Origin: Toxotes chatareus
Taxonomy: Eukaryota > Chordata > Actinopteri > Toxotidae
Reading direction: 5' to 3'
Length of the DNA stretch: 64,000 bases
Assembly: GCA_016801885.1 (NCBI GenBank)
Contig: CM028894.1
Coordinates: forward strand, 9,555,241-9,619,240
In this document: in pieces, positions 22,764 to 35,763 of the stretch
Numbering within the stretch: the first letter of the stretch is position 1
Layout of the letters: each line of letters opens with the position of its first letter
The notes under the pieces: model-generated
What the model was told of the DNA's origin: nothing
The model's input: the letters and a program-made list of their open reading frames with translations, nothing else
Databases searched by the model: none
Translations under genes and position numbers: made by a program

Positions 22764-23900
22764 AAGTCAACTTTACTGTCAAGTCTGCCAAATGTACAGA
22801 ACAAATAGAGAGCTGAAAGGACCTTTCTCCCAGATCCTGATGCAGGCATATGCAAGCACAGAACAAAACAACAAAGGGTTTAAAAAAATCTAGGATAGAA
22901 AATACTAAAAAAAAAAAAAAAAAAAACATAGAATTTTAATATTCATAACTTAAGGGGGGTTGGGGAAGGGGGGCAATAACCAAGCACAGATCAAAAACAA
23001 AACTGTAATGGTAATAAATATCATGCAAAATGTGGTGAAAAGATGTGCGAGTAATACGTCATCAGGATCAGTAATAAGCAGCAGTTTTGTGTTTGTATAA
23101 AAAGTTCTTGGCTGGTGCTGTTGGATGTGTATGGATTAGAACGGGTGAGTTACAGTCCAGACTTTTTGGAGGCAGAGGGGAAAGGGTTCAGCATCCTGAC
23201 AGCCTGTTGGATAAAGCTGTTACCCTGTCTGGTTGGAGCAGGCTCGGAGGCTCCAGTATCTTCTCCCAAATGGCAGGAGACTGAAGAGGCTGTGTGAGGA
23301 ATGGGTGGGGTCACTCGCAATGCTGGTTTCTTTGTGGGCTAGGAGGGTGTCTTAAATGCCCAGGAGGGAGGGGAGCAAGGCACCAGTGATTTTCCCGACT
23401 GCATTCACTATGCCCTGCTGGGCCTTGCGGTTGGAAGCAGTGCAGTTCCCAAACCACAAAGTGATGCAGCTGTTCAGGATGCTCTCCATGGTGCCTCAGT
23501 AGAAGGAGCACATGATGGGTAGCGGGGCTCTTGCTCTCTTTAGTTACCAGAGAAAGTAGAGATGGTTCGGGGCTTCCTTGGCCAGTGATTTCTTCATACT
23601 GGCTGAGGAAAGGCACAGAACCTGGTCGTTCAGAGGTGTCTTCTGTGCAGGCGTGCTGCTTAAGCTCCTTGTGTCTCTGTTGTCTTTGAAGTGGCGTGTT
23701 ATCCCTGCTATCTTTTTGGTGTACAGACGCTTGCTGATGCTACGGGACAAGGTGGCTCTGGCTGTTCTGGCTGCGCCACCAGCTCTGGGAGCAGAGTTCT
23801 GGCTCTCCAGCAGTCTGTGAACCTCCTCTGCTGTGCCTCATGTGTGTCGTTGTTGTTGGAAAAAAAACTCTGCAAATTCAAATTTGCTTTTTGAGAAAAA
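22764..23900 (-). mobile_element. Internally deleted CR1/L2/Rex1-type LINE, 3' part
   Basis: Read on the minus strand, 23560-23170 translates to the C-terminal end of a fish non-LTR retrotransposon reverse transcriptase. Recognisable pieces are GTMESILNSCITLWFGNC, ASNRKAQQGIV, SDPTHSSHSLFSLLPFGRRY and FIQQAVRMLNPF. Stop codons interrupt it before GTMES and after LLPSLLGI, and a frameshift lies before FIQQ, so it is dead. Further upstream, at about 23830-23650, the piece KRLYTKKIAGITRHFKDNRD resembles the linker between endonuclease and reverse transcriptase. Most of the reverse transcriptase core is therefore missing. The 3' UTR on the low-coordinate side contains an A run (22908-22926 on the plus strand) and ends near the fish-typical CAACTTTACTGTCAAGTCTG at 22768. 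Clade assignment is from memory of the family. Confidence 0.8.
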
Positions 23901-24660
23901 CAGAATTGTTCTGTGGTTGAAAAGGAAGCCATTTCAGTTTATGTTTGTGCTAATTTGTGCTGAACTCACTCAGGAAGCTTGAGTATTCCCATCTGTTGGG
24001 CTCTACTTGGTGTTATTTATGTGGGTCCTTGTTTAGGAATGCACAACTGCACATGTGCCTAATTAATCTAGCCGACAATTAGATATTGTTTCAGTTTCGC
24101 AGCTGAGTGCAATTAGCACGTGGCGGTCTGCATATGCCAGTGACGGTGCAGATTAGGCAGAGATGTAGGCGCTCTCTTTTACCTAAGGCCACTTGTGCAG
24201 AACTCCTCCTAATGATCCTCTAAATGTTGTTGATGGAGAAATAATCCATTTTCCTTTTGTTAAGCAGTGCCTTTGGAGTTTGGTTAACTCAATAATAAAC
24301 CACTTCATTAGCATTCCCTGATGCACTTGTTTGTGGTATAAAAAACACAGGCCAGAATTAACCTTTTCTTGCCCCCCCTCCCCATGGCGCTGCCAATCCT
24401 GCAAGACGACAAACTTTTTTTTCCAAGTGTGTAAAGCAGACTCATTCTATATGACTCTCACTGACTCATGGTATTCACTGGGCAAAAAAAGAAAAGAAAA
24501 ACCAACATCCCATTATTTTCTCCTCACCAAGAGGTTTCTACTATCATCCTGTGACATATGTTGGAGAAGAGAGAGATAAAAAGTAAAGCCAAAGAGGAAA
24601 GTAACAGAAAGAGCTAAGTAGCGAAGCCTCACACCCTGATCAGGCTTGGCTGGACTGTAG

Positions 24661-24677
24661 TTTTTTTTTTTTTTTTT
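24661..24677. repeat. Homopolymer T run (17)
   Basis: T tract of about 17 bases after CTGTAG. Confidence 0.85.
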
Positions 24678-25629
24678 GCCACAGCAGTTGCCCGGGTGAC
24701 GCTTCACAGACCGCACTGACCTTCCACAATTTCCAACCGTCAATCTAAATGGGAGCCCCTTATCTCATCTTCTCTCCCACTCACACCCCCTTCTTTGTAG
24801 ATGTGCACATCTTTTTATTCTAAATCCAGTCATTATTGTTCCTCTCCACTGGCCAGCAGGAAAAGCCCCACTGAAGTTGGAGAGTTAATTGAGCATGTCT
24901 CTCTCACTGCTGGCTCTGAGGGCTGCAGCGACTGGCTCCACTGTCTGGCTGCTTGGCTTGCTGGCTAGCCTCTTTCTGCTCGATGTATTTGCCTAGATTG
25001 CCAATGCAGGACCTGGCTGAGGATGTCTTGTCTACCGGACTTCACTTGAGCATTCATGTCTCGGCTGCGGCAGCATCCGCTCATTACGGAGAGAGAAGTG
25101 TCAGAACCGGAGAAACCAGACAACTAAGACTCCTCTAATGTAATCTGGACATAGAACTTTTTCCTCCTTAATGATATGATAGCCTGACTTTATTTTAACT
25201 GGTGCCCTGTCAGGCCTAACAGCTTGAGGTTAGAGGACCACGGAGCTCCCTGCATTGCAGGATGGAAGACGGAACTGCTTTGCCATGCAAGTCTTTTGTG
25301 CTTTCATGATGTAAAATTCACATAACCTAAGAACAGGCTATCTTAGAACTGGTACAATGTTACCTAGGCAACAATTAAACACACACTGAACAGACTGATA
25401 TATCTCAGAAAGATTTAAAGCCTAATCTGAAATGTTTCTCACTCCTTGGGGGAACTAAAGGTGAAGTCAGTTATCTGCCATTATTTGGTTTAAAACATTC
25501 CCAGCAGTATCCAACATCTCTGCCTATTTGATTCACTTTGAGCATGTCTCTCTCCTGGATGCATTCATCCTCCCTAAACTCCTGAGTTGGAGTGGTTCGC
25601 CTCAGGCAGAGGAAGCAATAATGTGAACC

Positions 25630-25880
25630 CTGGAGAGCTATTCAGAGTGAAGAGGAGAGTGGAGAGGAGCCTCCTCCACGGTTCTCCTCCAGCGGGCCGT
25701 TTGGGAGGCTAAACGGCGCCGATATCCCTTATTAAACCATCTGGCTGATGCTAATTAGATTATCAGAGATAAAGAGAAGGAGTTTTCTTTGTACATTTTA
25801 ATGAGATAATGTGTCAGGCAATTGCGAGGAGAAGCGTTATTTTCCGAGTGCAAAGACTTTTCAGGTGAAAGTGTACGAGA
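25630..25880. promoter_or_regulatory. Candidate developmental enhancer block
   Basis: A CpG-containing segment (GCGGGCCGTTTGGGAGG, AACGGCGCCGATATC) runs into GATGCTAATTAGATTATCAG and AGATAAAGAG. It carries a TAATTA homeodomain palindrome next to GATTA and GATA-type sites. There are no simple repeats for about 250 bases. The pattern fits a conserved non-coding element, but conservation cannot be tested here. Confidence 0.3.
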
Positions 25881-26819
25881 ATGAACAGATGCAGGGGAAT
25901 GATTAATAGTGCTTATCTGGAAACATCTTGCCTACATAAGGGAAAAAAAAGATTAGGAGAATAAAAGTCTTGGTCTTTTAGTGGCTTCCTCACTACATGA
26001 ACATTAAGAAAGTGTCTCCCTGGGCTTCTAAGCCAAATTGGACAATTAGAAAACATGTCCTCAAATATCCTCCTCATAGTTGTTCCGTGACATTTGACCA
26101 AAAACAATCTGACCAAAGATCAAATATCAATGATCAAATATTTTTGTTAAATCTTCAACTGCAGTGCATTGTTGAATTAGACCAACCAAGTGCTCCTCTG
26201 GCCATCCAGGCACATAGGCAGATAGATTTCCAGGCTAAAGATAGTCTTGGAAGCTCTTGCCCCTAATGAGAGTGAGGAGGGGGACTATTGATTAGGCTTG
26301 TCACCAGAGAAGAACATAAAAGTACACATTCAATAAGAGACTTCATATCCCGTTCAGCTAGTGTAAAGGTTAAGTGCTGGAGAATATCGCCAGGATCAAT
26401 AATTGTCTGCAACTTCACATATGGTCCACCATCACTGCCTACCCCTGCTGCTGCTGCTGCTTAGCCTCCACAACACTAACTGAAGTCACATATGAAATGC
26501 CACAGGAGGCTTATGGGACTCTGTAGCTTCTGTTTGACAGACCTATTTAAAACAAACACAGATTTTGCATTCTGCAGTTCCCTTACTGTACATGACTAAC
26601 ACTCAGAGGAACTGGAATGAAGATAACACGTTGCAAGCCATCAACACAATTTAACAGTAGATACTGGAGGTTATTAAGATTTAATAGCCTGTGTACACAA
26701 CTGCTCCGTATTCTCCTCTTACAATAAATAACAAACTCAATTTCCCTATGGTAATGGAAAGAGAGAGGCTCCTTAAGCAAGACAAATGAAGGGTTTGCAG
26801 CACCGAGTAACAACATTAG

Positions 26820-27190
26820 CTGGCTAATTAAACAACAATGGAGGATGCCGCTGACTCTCGCCATAATTATGCAATTCGGTTTAATGAAAAAGGTTAACTG
26901 CACAGAGGAAACAGAACCTTGGAGTCTCCCTGTGCCGAGACGAGGATGGCTCCCAACAAATGCAGTTGTCTCTCTCCTTATTAAGGCAAAAGTGATATGT
27001 ATTTCTGCAACTGCATTCTCTCTTCCTAATGGCAACTCCATCCACTTCACAGATGAATGCATGGTGAAATGGAGAGAGCAGCAGTATTATGTGGCCCACA
27101 GTATTGCTGGGATGACTGCAGTGTTCACGGAGGCACAGCTTACTGTCAGACTGAGAGAGGAATTAAATTCACATGTAGAAGTTATTTAAA
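26820..27190. promoter_or_regulatory. Candidate conserved block open on both strands
   Basis: Complex repeat-free sequence with CATAATTATGCAATTCGGTT, GGTTAACTG (HNF1-like half) and CTCCTTATTAAGGC. A plus-strand frame (26845-27189) and a minus-strand frame (26583-27062) both stay open for more than 110 codons. The predicted proteins have no recognisable domain and the frames show no splice signals at their edges. I read it as non-coding DNA under possible constraint, not a gene. Confidence 0.3.
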
Positions 27191-30100
27191 GTATTGTGTT
27201 CAATGAGTATGTGATTGACTTATGTGCTTTGCAGTAGATTCTGTGTGTGTGATGGCTTTTTGGGGGGGAAAAAAACACCAGCTGAGACAGTGGAAGAGAA
27301 GCTATCCATAACTACAGTCTGCTAGTAACCCTACCGCACATGAGCAGATGAACCACATTATTCAATATGATGTCAAATGTCATATCAAGCAGATTTGATT
27401 TGACTTTGTAGTAAGAGGATGTGAAGAAGGGCAGAGTTTGTTCTCAGCTTCTGCTTCCTCTCAAAATGCAATTAAGTGTGGCTTCCCGCTGTGAGGTGTT
27501 CATGGCTATTCCACGTGGACCCATTTTCCTACAGACACTTAAATATGCTATTAATTGATAATGTAAATACCCTTTGGGTTTGGAGGATCTCTGTAGCACA
27601 GAGATTCTGGTGGTAGATTCTTGCATGTGGTGGTTTATAAGCACAGCAGAAAAAAAAAAACAAAAAACAGTTAGCCCCCCTAAAACAACACCTGTTTTGC
27701 TCCTCTCTCCTGAACCTCATGACCTCCAGAAACGTGGGTGTGAACTTATTTTGGATCACATCATGACTGTTTTCTACATTGCGGGCCATGTGCCCATTAG
27801 ACATGCTTGTGAACGTGTTTTTATTGGGATAGAGGTTGCAATTCCAACCGTTGGGTTATGTGCTGACCCTGAACCCTTCTCCCAGTAAAAACCAGGGGAA
27901 TGCTGGGAATGAGACACAGGTGGGTGCAGCCAAAGACAGAAAAAGAGAGAGAGGGGGGTAATGAGGTCAAGTAAGAGAAGTGATGTAAGGAGGTCAGTTT
28001 CAGTCAGGGTGGCTGACAATATGCCAAAACCAAAGCTATCTGCTAGCTTATCTCATGTTTATCTTCTGTTATACTGGCATTCTTTTCTTTCTTTCTGTGT
28101 CACTGCATAACTTGTTGATTTTATTTCACAGCAGTCAAACGAGTGAGAATCAATTCAAACAGTGCATAAAAACATTTGACAACATTTATAAAAAGAAGAA
28201 AAAAAAACCCAGTAAGATACTCTATTAAGACCTCACAAGCATCTCCAAGGCCAGGGCCATGTTTTTATATATGTATATATATAATAAAACACTACTTAGT
28301 GAATAACACAGCAGGTATTTTGCTTCTTGTTGAATTAGATGCTGAAAAGTCGAATTAAAAGCAAATATTCAATTCATGTCTCACATGAAGTAAGGTAGTA
28401 CAGTAAGCTGTATCTTGGCGCCAGCTCTAAGAGCGTTCACTAAACACAGCCAGTGTGCTGCATGCAATCACTTACTGAGGCCGCCTGTTACTTATTCACA
28501 ACAAGCTGCTGCTGCGGAATATTTGAAAAACAACTGTAATGATCAATTATACAATTCTTTGATTGTACAGACTGTATAAGTGTTAATTATTCACTAAACA
28601 AAGTGACATAAAAGTCCATTAGTGTTGCTCTTCCACAAAACAAGAAATTACTCCCAGCGCAACTCCCGTCTTTGGAATTATGTTTTATTGGTGTAGTGTT
28701 TAAAAAATGCATGATACAAAATATTTATCTTTATTTTTCAAAGGCTTGGGATGCAAATCTCTGATGATGAGCTCTAAATGGATGGTGTCTTTTCAAAAAT
28801 GTATGCACTGCACAAAGCCTTCTCCCAGCATGCAGTTTGAGAGGCTTTTTTCATGAATTTGTTATGAAATGTTGGTTGACAAATACGAAAACATGAATAT
28901 TGAAAGCATTTACAGCATTTTACTTTATGAGTTGACACATTTAATATGCTGACTAAAAGCCTACAGTTCTAAATTACTGTGCGTGACTGTGTGTGTGTGT
29001 GCCTGCGTTAGTGTACATTAGTGTTTGTGTGCATGTATTGTATGTCTTAGCCACTTAAAATGCATTCTGCACAGTGAGGCTCACTTAGAAAACATTCTTG
29101 TACCTCAAGGCTTCATAAACACTCTTGCATTACATAGATAAGATGCTGCTGTGCATATTGTACAACTTCAAAACATGCACTCATTGCATTCATCAAAACC
29201 CGCATGCCTTATTTGAATGGAAGTGCATTAAGCTTTAATACAGACGCCTGAGAAGCCTAAACACAACTGAGCAGCTGAGTCTACCGCGCAAGCACGCACA
29301 CAGCAGCAACGCGGACACAAAAGGCAGTCGGAGATTACCATTTAAATGCTTTAATATAACCACACACATTTGATTCTTGAAAATTATAACAAAGCAGCGA
29401 GACAGATGTTGAAAGAACACATTGATAAGCAAATTTGCAATGATGTTCTTTTGTATTTGTGGTAGAATGAACCACAGTGCAAGCTGCAGTTTGACTATTT
29501 GACAGAAAAATCCAGAACAAAAGATGCTAACAGATATAGTGAGCTGCAGATGACATTTCAGGGAAAAAAAATATAACAGAATTACTTCCTGATAGAGCAC
29601 ATCTACAGTAATTTAGAATTCTCACTCCCCCTCATTCTTTTGTGGGTAACACACCTCACTACAGGGAATACCACTTCTAACTTTTGACTCTTTTAATATT
29701 CAGTGTTTGACAAAAAAAAAAAAAAAAAGCCAGCCGCTTTGCTCAGAAAGGAAACTGGTAGATTGTCAGAGAAGAAAACGATAAATAGCACTACAACTAG
29801 TGTGACTGAACCTTGTTGTGTGAAGATCAGAGTCCCAAAATCGCACCTGACAATTCAAACACCAAAAGTTATACATACACACACATACACACACTCACAC
29901 TCACACACTTCATGTCTCCCCTGCCTCGTTCTCCGGGGTGCTGCTTTATTAATGAGTTTGACACATAAAAAGCATCCGGAGGACGGGAAGTGTCACTTAT
30001 CAAAAAAGGTTGTTTTTGAACAGTCTTGGCGCATGTTAAAGAATTATTCTCTTTCATAAGGACAAGAGACAATCAGTGATTGCCAGGGTTTTTTCAGATG

Positions 30101-30604
30101 ACCAGACCGTGAATCCTTATTCTCAGACATGGCATGAATATTGTATGTAAAGTGTGCAAAGTTGGGCTGCCTAGTGGGAGAGAGGGAGGACTGAAGGCTG
30201 TAGACATTTGGTGCTGTTCATTATGACTGTTTGCAATGGGAAAGTGTGTGGTTTGTCAGTGTGTGTTTGTCTATGCGGTTGTGTGAGGAAGAGACAACAT
30301 GAGAGTGTGATTAATTTCATTGATTAAATGCAATGTTTTGGGTAAATACAGATATATGTAAACCACAAATGAATTGTGCAGATCAATGAAATTGATTTTT
30401 TGTGAATAAACTTTCAGTCTAGCTCAATAAAAGCCGCTTTCTCAAGACTAACCTGCCAAGGCCAGTAATAACAAACCACAAAGTCCACCATAAAGTCAAC
30501 GTGCAATCACTTGGTCCTTCACTTAACTAAAAACACCCACAAACACAGCTACAGCAGTATAACTAAATTCCAGCAATGTGCCATGTCATGCAAAGTGGAC
30601 ACAT

Positions 30605-30893
30605 ATACAACAGATCTAAAGAACCCCCATTCCTCCAGTTTTTATTGAAATTTAAACAGTTCAAGTCCAGTGAACCTTAAATGGAAGAAAAGTAAGAGGT
30701 AAACTGCCCAAGGTACAAAAAAAAAGTTTGTGGAAACCTCTGCTTAAGATTCCATGTTCCTTGGTTTCTCCAATTCTTGTTTTTTTCCTTTTTTTCTATT
30801 TAATTTCAGAAACACTGAGACACTGAATTATGTAAATTTAAATAACAACTGGAAAACTCAGGTGTTCTAAAACTTTTGACCTGTAGAGTACAC
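30605..30893. mobile_element. Tc1/mariner-like miniature element
   Basis: The right end reads AGGTGTTCTAAAACTTTTGA then CCTGTAGAGTAC, the typical terminal sequence of fish Tc1-like elements (usually AAACTTTTGACCGGTAGTGT). Inner text such as CCTCCAGTTTTTATTGAAAT, AGCAGTT-like spacing and GAATTATGTAAATTTAAATA also fits a non-autonomous family of that type. The left inverted repeat near 30605 is too decayed to mark exactly. No transposase coding remains. Confidence 0.65.
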
Positions 30894-31734
30894 ATATGTT
30901 CAACTCACACGCACCACAGTGCGATTGTCAAGCAATGACACACACTCAAGTGTGCACTCACGCACACACACACAGAGCTCTACTCCTGTGTGATCTTGCC
31001 TGTGCCTTCCTGGACTAGAACAAATAATGGGGGCGGGGGGGGGTCGACAGTGGGATTTTGAAGCTCTCCCTGTCAGTGACAGTGTCAGCCCTGCATCTCT
31101 CTCTACCAAACACACACCTTTGCTCCCCCGTTACTAAAACAGCATAGGGAACAAGGCCTTTGAATAATAAATACTCCAAAGTTTCCGGCCAGAGATGCCC
31201 ATCCAGCAAACAATGTTGATGTGTAGAGGAGGACAGCCATGGAGGGAGCCTGGATGAATACAAGATACATGTTCAGACACAACACAGGACTGAACAGGGG
31301 CTTCTAGGAAGAGAGTCGGGCTTGCAGAGCAAGAGAGCCAGTGGCCTGAAACTTCAAACTCTCTGTGTGTGTACACACAGACAACTGACATTCCTGCAGG
31401 AGATGGTACAACTGCAACATAAGCAAAAAAAAAGTTGAGAATATTTTTCTTGTGAAATTTGAAGAGATTGTGAGAAGGAAATATTCCTAATGAGAGAAAC
31501 AACGCGGAGAGTGACCAAATCCCCCAAATTTTGAGGGTGGTATGTGGAGTGAGTAAAGAGCAGAACTTATAATTTAGCCACCTGATGCATATGTTTCCCA
31601 AACTTTTCTCTCCAAACCGAGAGAAGTCTTTAGAAAAAGAATCTTGGCATTCTCCCAGTCGATATTAAGATTATTGAGAACTTGGTAAGATGTCCTAAAG
31701 GCCATGGAGCGTACAGTATGAACAGCTTACTTAC

Positions 31735-31913
31735 AGACAGATGGATGATAATGAAGTGGCCCTCCATGAGCAGTACAAGGTGGCCCCATACTTCACTCTC
31801 CTTCAGAGGTGTAACAGGGGGAGAATGAGGGTTGGCTGATGAACAGGGGCCATTGTAGTAGTTGATGTGTCCATCGTCAGCCGATATTTAATCCTCCGGT
31901 TCCGCAGCGTGGC
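31735..31913 (-). other. Exon-like island flanked by splice-site matches
   Basis: On the minus strand, TTTTCTGTCATGTTCAG precedes position 31913 and TCT|GTAAGTA follows 31735, giving a GT-AG-bounded island of 179 bases. One frame is open from the acceptor for about 33 codons (start ATLRNRRIKYRLTMDTSTTT), then meets TGA before the donor. It could be an exon of a long non-coding RNA, an untranslated exon, or chance. The length is not a multiple of three. Confidence 0.25.
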
Positions 31914-32178
31914 CTGAACATGACAGAAAATCATTAGCCACCGTGGGCCGTTAACTGTCACATGAGTGATTGAATAGGCAGTGAGCCATAGAGTTTTGTA
32001 TGGCAGTTAAACGTTTGTCCTGAAGACTTGTGGTGGCGGTCCATTGAGGTCAATGATGAGGCAGAATTGGCGGACAGCCACTCCCACTCTCTGAGGAATG
32101 AGGTTCATTGATGTCTCACAACTGAGGGTGTGGGGTGGGGTGGGGGATCAAGTAGGGGTCAAGCCAACGTAGTTTACA

Positions 32179-32310
32179 ACAGTGTTGGAGTAACTGAGTA
32201 CATTCACCCAGGCATGGTTTTTACTTTACTGAAGTATTTCCATTTTGTGCTACTTTATACTTCTTATGTTGTTCTTTTTGCTGTACTACATTTGGAATGG
32301 AATGAAAACC
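32179..32310. mobile_element. hAT-like miniature element fragment (copy 2)
   Basis: It begins CAGTGTTGGAGTAACTGAGT, followed by ACTTTACTGAAGTATTTCCA and GCTACTTTATACTTCTTATG. This is the same family as 10060-10242, and this copy keeps the CAGTGTTGG terminus that the other has lost. Only the terminal part remains. Confidence 0.7.
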
Positions 32311-33548
32311 AGTGCATGCATTGGCCCTGTATGGTAAGGCTCTGCATAAGCTGGCACAACATTTTTGACATGAAACATGTCCAAGTGGGCAACAGTATTG
32401 TCTCAATGGACAGTCTAAAAATACCATTCGTTGAAACATTTTTCATCTAACATCCACCCTCTCACCACACACATCCTCTACACCTCCCTTCCTCTGAGCC
32501 TTGACATCCAGACCTTGCTTAGCTGGTCTATGTAACCTATACATAAGCTTGCTTGTGTTATCCTCCAGGGCTGAATCTCCATACCATTCCCCCGTGGCCT
32601 CTCTCTGTGTCTTGGAGAAAGTAGGAGGCACAGCTTCACACACCACCTCCCCGACTTGTGGGGCAGGTGGGGGGTGGGTCTCTCTAGGGTAACACAGTCC
32701 AGTTTAAGAGAACGGACCACAGATGCCATTAATGTAAGATAATTCTGCCTCTCCTTTTCACCATGCTACATGTTCATTTAAGTCACTGCGGTTACACGTT
32801 TCTCTCCATTTCCTCCTTTTTTTTTTATTAAAGGAATACATGAAAGAGGGAGAAAAAAGAGGCAGGAAATTGTCAAATTATAAATTAAGCTGCTGCTTCA
32901 ATTATTTGCTTGGTTTGATAATAACATGTGGTTAATTTTTGAACGAGGTTAATTACAAGAGGGTTAATGATATTCTAATAAAAACCAAGAACTCATCACA
33001 TTTTCCTGCCTAAATTACACTGACGTATATGAACCAAATATTTTCCTCAATTAATTCATAATTGTTAATAAATATCTTACAATTCAGGGGGCACGCGGGC
33101 TGACGCCATGTTTTCCAATGACATATTTGAACAGATTCTCGACACATTCTGTAACAGTAATTGCGATAACTGACTTCTCACCGGAGGTAATCTGACTCTT
33201 GCTGTCTTTGGTAGGTGGCCAATTTATTTCATGAAGTGGGGCAGATATTGCACTTGCTGCACACGGTGTTATTGAGTGTGTGTGTGAGGGAGAGAGACAG
33301 AAAGAGAAAGAGAGAGCGAGAGAGGGACAAACAGGGGGCAGGTAGGTGTGATCGCTCATTCACACTAGAGCCGCTTGACGCTGAGCCCTACGGGGCATGA
33401 GTACTGGGCCCTGGGTGATCCTTCAGCTCTCTGCCTGACACTTGCTGCCTGTCCCCTTCCCTCACTCTTCATGCATCCAAACCCCCTTCACTCCTCTCTC
33501 TCCTCATCCATCTCACTCTATCTTTTTTCTCTATCTCCTTCTCGCTAG

Positions 33549-33569
33549 TTTTTTTTTTTTTTTTTTTTT
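33549..33569. repeat. Homopolymer T run (21) ending a pyrimidine-rich tract
   Basis: T21 that closes about 130 bases of mostly C/T sequence beginning near 33440. Confidence 0.9.
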
Positions 33570-35763
33570 AATATTGCAAGAGTGTTTTATTTACTTCTCA
33601 TAGACTTGCACGTGCCGCGATAATGTGTTTCTGCCAGTCTGATAAATAACGCTGTTTGTCTTTTTACAGTACCCAGGACACTTACAGTTGATGTCTCTTC
33701 ATCTGCCTCTGCTATTTATCAGACTTCAGACATGCTTTTACTGTGTATGCGAGTCCCCTGCGGCACATTTCAACAAGGCTATTAGATTTCATGTGCTGAG
33801 GTATAAGTGGCATCTCACTATAGGCTTCAGAGGTAAACGTCCTATTTTTAATAATAAAATCAGGATTTTTACATTCATATTTTAAGTTCCCACTACAGTG
33901 TCATAGTCAAATGACATGGCTATTCATGTTCCTATTGTTTCCAAATGTGTCCTCAATGCATCTTGGGTGCAAGAACAGAGCCACAGAGGCCATAAGGACT
34001 GATGAGCTGGCAACAAACTGGTAAAGTTAACAGCAGCAGGCCTGGTCCATCAGCGATATCCATTACCGCACCACAGATCGGTACAATATTGCAAGCATTG
34101 CCACATGACAGTTTTGTACCACCACTGAATTACAAGGTCCATGGGCAAGATGGCAAACACTTTCAAACCTCACAAGAACCGACTTTTGGATGCTGCCATC
34201 AAACAAACAACCATCATTTGAAGTCCTTCAGAGTAGCTTACTACTGAACAAGGGCTTTCTTCACTTACGAATGTGTTTACATATGAATGCAATGTAAGGC
34301 ATTCACTTGATGTTTAAATTAAAAGGATGAGAGTAGCCATTAAAACACAGCCATACAGGCGGTACATTTTTTTCAGTGGAAAGATGTAAGCCAAAGAGTA
34401 AATTCACCTCAGATAAAAATGTACATACATAAAAATAAATTTTGATATTCTGATTGAATTTACTATTTTTTTAAAGTATGGACTTGGAATTAAAATGTAT
34501 TAGTTACACAAATGTCCTGCAGACAAAGAAAAGAAAATACAAAATAAAAAGCTTTTGTTAGGTTTTGTGACAAGAGAAAATTATGTATATCAAAAAGGGA
34601 AGAAACTACAAATAAAGGTGATAACATTTCAATCTGGATACTTGCAATAGCACTTCAGTCAATAAGATCAGATAGCAACTGCTGGAGCCTTGGTGACAAA
34701 AAGTTAGATGGAGAGTGAGCTGATAAAATTGCTTGAATTTGAGCTTAAAGTAGAAGGATTTAATGTCGTCTTGTTTGACAGACACAAGGGACTTGTGGTG
34801 ACTTTTTAGGGGCTAAAATATTACCATGATGGGCTAGCAGCGTCCTTTCATGCTCTATCCAACAGAGTTCATATAGACATGCTTGACTTAAAACCACCTT
34901 GTTAGCAAAAAAGAGATGAACAAAAAAAATTGCACTCTGTAAAAATCCTGACACTTCTGCAGTGCGCGTACTTGGATTTTTCAAACACTTGTCTTTTCTT
35001 TACCATAATAGATGTCAGTTTTCTCTGATGTAGCTCAAGTAGGGGGAGCAGCACGTAGGGTCTCACTCTTTCTGCATTTGAAGCTATCACTCAATAGCGG
35101 ATCTGTGTTGTTCGACATCAAACGAAAGAGACATTCGCGGCATCACCTGCAGAGCGCTCCAAAGGGATGAAGCAAAATATCTTCAAATCACTTGTCCAAG
35201 ACATTTCCCCCTATTAAGGGTGCCTCCACACAGGCTTTAAGGCGGAGACAGGCCCTTTAGATAAGCTAACCAAACCCGAGTGTTACAGCTGGGAGATCAG
35301 ACACCCAGTCTGTGTTCTATTACAGAACTCTTTCACAATGGCATGCCATTAAAAAACAAAAAAAAAAAGGGCTCAGTGTTTAACAGCATTAAATGCATAG
35401 AATTATCTATTGATATGTAAAAGCAAACAGTAAATAAGAAATGGTTTTCTTTAGAATAATAAGCTGATTGACAGCTTACAATATTTGGTTACAGTAAATA
35501 GAGAAGTGTGAACAGAAAGGTGAGCCAGTCGCTTTCTTTTTGTTTCCTATTAAATTTTGAATGATCTGAATGATGAGGTTTCTTGTCACCAAGACTTGAT
35601 TTTTTTTTTGGTCAAACATCTACTGCCAATTTGAGTCAGACGCAAAAATGTTTCAACTCTTCATTGCATGTGTGTATTTGTGTGCCTACTGTATTTGTAT
35701 GAATGTGTATGACTCCCAACAGTGAATATGTGGTACCAGCACTACAGTGCTAGGTGCGTTTTG

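Larger units (their letters stand above)
23901..30604. other. Intergenic, unusually repeat-poor, no gene seen
   Basis: This is the cleanest part of the desert. It holds the blocks at 25630-25880 and 26820-27190. Other enhancer-like stretches are at about 24040-24170 (CCTAATTAATCTAGCC, GACAATTAGATATTG) and about 28740-28800 (octamer ATGCAAAT at 28751-28758). A CTG run lies at 26447-26461, an AT run at 28267-28283 and an A run at about 29711-29728. No supported coding sequence. Confidence 0.65.

Noticed and set aside
31134..31601. 155-codon minus-strand frame near the exon-like island
   Set aside because: No recognisable domain, no start context, and not joined to the island at 31735-31913 by any visible splice signal.
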